Shown: piece by piece, positions 7,182 to 7,705 of the stretch | Layout: each line of letters starts with the position of its first letter | Numbering within the stretch: position 1 is the first letter of the stretch | Assembly: GCA_028699365.1 (NCBI GenBank) | Contig: JAQVUQ010000124.1 | Coordinates: 1 to 7,705 of the forward strand | Direction of reading: 5' to 3' | DNA: 7,705 bases | DNA from: UBA5359 sp028699365 [NCBI: bacterium] | GTDB lineage: Bacteria; UBP13; UBA5359 | Notes under the pieces: model-generated | What the model was told of the DNA's origin: nothing | Seen by the model: the letters and a program-made list of their open reading frames with translations, nothing else | Databases searched by the model: none | Made by a program: the position numbers and the translations under genes

Positions 7182-7338
7182 TGCATGAAGAATTGATCGG
7201 TTGCCGCCGGAGCGGGCCGGGACGGATTGAAAGGGGATATAAAATGCTTAAGAAGATCGTTCTATTGGTAATCTGTCTGTCGATTGCCTTATTTGCCGGC
7301 AGCATGGAAGCCATGGCGGCGGATAATAAGACAAAGGT
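6056..7338 (+). repeat. Direct repeat, copy B (~1283 bp)
   Basis: Copy B matches 3761-5044. It begins at Met370 of the hydrolase gene and ends about 31 codons into the next gene, just after the predicted signal-peptidase site. Beyond it the two downstream genes share nothing recognisable. Copies A and B are in the same orientation and flank the unique barrel-coding segment 5045-6055. Confidence 0.9.
7231..7236 (+). promoter_or_regulatory. Ribosome binding site AAGGGG for the ATG at 7244
   Basis: AAGGGG lies 7 bases before ATG 7244 and is conserved in position with the site at 4934-4941. It supports a real gene running off the right edge of the window. Confidence 0.65.
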
Positions 7339-7705
7339 CGGCCGGGCGGTTCTCGATGAACTGCTGCCGGTGCAGAACAGGTTGCGTGATCTGCTGGTGC
7401 TGCTCAATTCCGCCAGGCCGAATAAGGATATCGGCAACTTGAAAAAGGAAATATCTCAGAGTGTTGCAGATCTGGATGCGGCTATACCCATCCTGGACAA
7501 GAACTTTGATAAGACGGAAGCGGCAAAGATCAGACAGGATTATGCGGCTAAGGAAAAGATATGGCGGGAAAGAGTGGTGGCTCTTATAGGCAGAAGCGAT
7601 TTGCCGCATGTTTCTTGTCCGACACTGACCACGGTGGAGAGAGTCGCTCTTTATGCGCATTACGTCGTATTATGCGAAGAGGATGATCCGTCCGCACGTG
7701 CCGAC
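7244..7705 (+). CDS. Secreted protein of unknown function, 5' part (3' end outside window)
   Basis: An open frame of 154 codons runs from ATG 7244 to the window edge without a stop. Residues 1-25 are a signal peptide (MLKK, hydrophobic core, 'AMA' cleavage site), and about 23 of its first 30 residues match the signal peptide of the 743-residue hydrolase. After 'AADNKT' the two proteins part completely. The mature part starts with a charged, probably helical region (about 32-115, with 'LLPVQNRLRDLLVLLN' and 'AAKIRQDYAAKEKIWRERV'), followed by 'CPTLTTVERVALYAHYVVLC'. I do not recognise the family, and no catalytic motif is visible in this part. The gap after the hydrolase stop is 62 bases and is itself part of the direct repeat, so the two genes are probably co-transcribed. 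The leader seems to have been acquired, or the original body replaced, by recombination. Confidence 0.7.
   Translation, partial: MLKKIVLLVICLSIALFAGSMEAMAADNKTKVGRAVLDELLPVQNRLRDLLVLLNSARPNKDIGNLKKEISQSVADLDAAIPILDKNFDKTEAAKIRQDYAAKEKIWRERVVALIGRSDLPHVSCPTLTTVERVALYAHYVVLCEEDDPSARAD

Noticed and set aside
3761-7338. Composite transposon or insertion sequence explanation for the direct repeats
   Set aside because: The repeats contain no transposase, no terminal inverted repeats and no target-site duplication. They are made entirely of hydrolase gene sequence.

Overview
This is a compact bacterial stretch with every supported gene on the + strand. It looks like part of a polysaccharide- or glycoconjugate-utilisation region. 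The codon use, Shine-Dalgarno sequences (AAGGAG, AAGGGG), secreted putative glycoside hydrolase and GATase1-like accessory domains suit a free-living or gut carbohydrate degrader. Such GHL6-type plus beta-galactosidase-trimerisation-like proteins are common in Lentisphaerota, Planctomycetota, Armatimonadota and some Firmicutes. The phylum cannot be fixed from this window.

Layout: (1) 3-776, the 3' end of a gene whose product ends in a trimerisation-like domain plus beta-sandwich. (2) 808-2079, a cytoplasmic neutral-ceramidase-like metallohydrolase. (3) 2076-2686, an AraC-family regulator overlapping the previous stop by a TTGA junction; it has lost its first helix-turn-helix through an out-of-frame deletion. 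(4) A 191-bp gap with a candidate promoter. (5) 2878-3765, a secreted ThuA/GATase1-like protein whose 3' end is cut off by a rearrangement junction. (6) 3762-4886, a headless paralogue carrying only the C-terminal half of the next gene's product. (7) 4950-7181, a full-length secreted 743-residue putative glycoside hydrolase. (8) 7244 to the window end, a secreted protein of unknown function that shares its signal peptide with gene 7 and then diverges completely.

The most striking structure is a pair of direct repeats of about 1.28 kb (3761-5044 and 6056-7338, offset about 2295 bp). Each runs from the middle of the glycoside-hydrolase gene, through its stop codon and the intergenic gap, to the end of the next gene's signal peptide. 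The segment between the repeats encodes the single copy of the catalytic barrel. Both repeat edges fall at domain borders: barrel to accessory domain on the left, signal peptide to mature protein on the right. This points to tandem gene duplication followed by deletion or domain replacement at both ends. The locus appears to be actively remodelled, with three probable junctions in under 5 kb (about 2465, 3761, and 5044/7338).

Functional picture (inference): gene 7 would act outside the cytoplasm on a glycan, the ThuA-like protein may assist it, and the ceramidase-like enzyme may hydrolyse an amide or ester product inside the cell. The broken AraC gene would have been the local regulator. I find no RNA gene, CRISPR array, transposase or convincing terminator.
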